A stretch of 15,828 nt of DNA from Bacteroidales bacterium UBA1735 (GTDB lineage: Bacteria > Bacteroidota > Bacteroidia > Bacteroidales > Paludibacteraceae): NCBI GenBank assembly GCA_002315745.1, contig DCID01000006.1, forward strand, positions 1-15,828, read 5' to 3'. Positions 15,813 through 15,828 of this stretch are shown piece after piece (the first letter of the stretch is position 1; each line of letters starts with the position of its first letter). A program made the position numbers and the translations under genes. The notes beneath the pieces are model-generated. The model was not told the DNA's origin, made no database searches, and worked only from the letters and a program-made list of their open reading frames with translations.

Positions 15813-15828
15813 AAGCCCCCCTCCGGCT
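15813..15828. repeat. GC-rich repeat element, copy 2 (cut by right edge)
   Basis: AAGCCCCCCTCCGGCT matches copy 1 at 15 of 16 bases and in the same orientation. It sits immediately before the codons of the U32 signature and codes Ala-Gly-Gly-Gly, so it is again within the U32 reading frame. The element continues beyond the window. Confidence 0.6.

Larger units (their letters stand above)
14599..15828 (-). pseudogene. U32 peptidase-family gene, frameshifted near the 3' end, open at right edge
   Basis: On the minus strand the frame enters at 15828 and stops at 14787. It holds the U32 signature at 15806-15750 (ELEAFIHGALCVSYSGRCYL, fitting E-x-F-x2-G-[SA]-[LIVM]-C-x4-G-x-C-x-[LIVM]-S) and the family blocks LLSLQDLDRS, FKIEGRLKDADYV, NPEKTFHRGGTDYFLHGR and FIPISTLNEWRRQL. 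The family's Cys-rich end (LMTCRYCLLHELGHC, then EPHYLRL and FDCARCEM) is in the -1 frame at 14817-14599, with frame overlap only at about 14829-14790. As recalled, intact relatives have a linker of about 60-75 residues between the WRRQ block and this end, which is absent here. U32 proteins were first called collagenase-like peptidases; E. coli relatives RlhA and TrhP act in RNA hydroxylation. The N-terminal barrel lies outside the window. A truncated product of the first frame might still be made. Confidence 0.8.

Overview
The window looks like the chromosome of a Bacteroidales bacterium (Bacteroidota), probably from a gut or rumen. The evidence is a giant, Cys-poor, Thr/Ser-rich modular surface protein ending in a type IX secretion (T9SS) C-terminal domain, a chitobiase-like repeat protein with a short Bacteroidales-type C-terminal tail, a Fic protein of a Bacteroidota-typical HxFGEGNTRT form, and a U32 peptidase-family gene. 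No purine-rich Shine-Dalgarno sequence is obvious before the starts, which also fits Bacteroidota. These assignments rest on sequence patterns recognised by eye, not on database searches.

Layout. Positions 1-9581 (+) are the 3' part of one giant gene. It is open through the left edge, so its real start is outside the window. Its N-terminal half is a string of repeated modules (FN3, then InlB/Listeria-Bacteroides repeats, then a beta-rich domain, closed by a Ser-Pro-Ala-Cys-Cys-Asp-Leu-Lys motif). A carbohydrate-binding-like domain, long unassigned beta-rich regions and a T9SS sorting domain follow. After 11 bp comes a 1248-aa ORF (9593-13339, +) that reads like two secreted proteins joined in frame: a 290-residue protein with its own signal peptide and hydrophobic end, then a second signal peptide followed by seven chitobiase-C-terminal-like repeats. 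After 12 bp comes a Fic protein (13352-14485, +), and after 2 bp a 53-aa two-helix membrane protein (14488-14649, +). A hairpin plus T-run at 14701-14727 could end this transcript. On the opposite strand, 14599-15828, lies a U32-family gene that is open at the right edge and broken near its 3' end by a frame change.

How it may fit together. The giant protein and its neighbour are probably exported and displayed or released through T9SS. The tight spacing suggests they are co-transcribed with the Fic and small membrane genes, although no functional link between the surface proteins and Fic is shown by the sequence.

The most notable pattern is in the last 2.7 kb. At least four different short DNA repeats lie inside coding genes at domain linkers or loops: a 12-bp tandem in the chitobiase-like protein, a CAAAGTGCAA family in Fic (used in two reading frames), a GC-rich element present twice in the U32 gene, and an 8-bp tandem, also in the U32 gene. 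They look like DNA-level elements tolerated in protein loops rather than protein repeats. No RNA genes, CRISPR arrays or transposases were seen. The only gene-free stretch is 14650-14786, where the broken U32 tail also reads.
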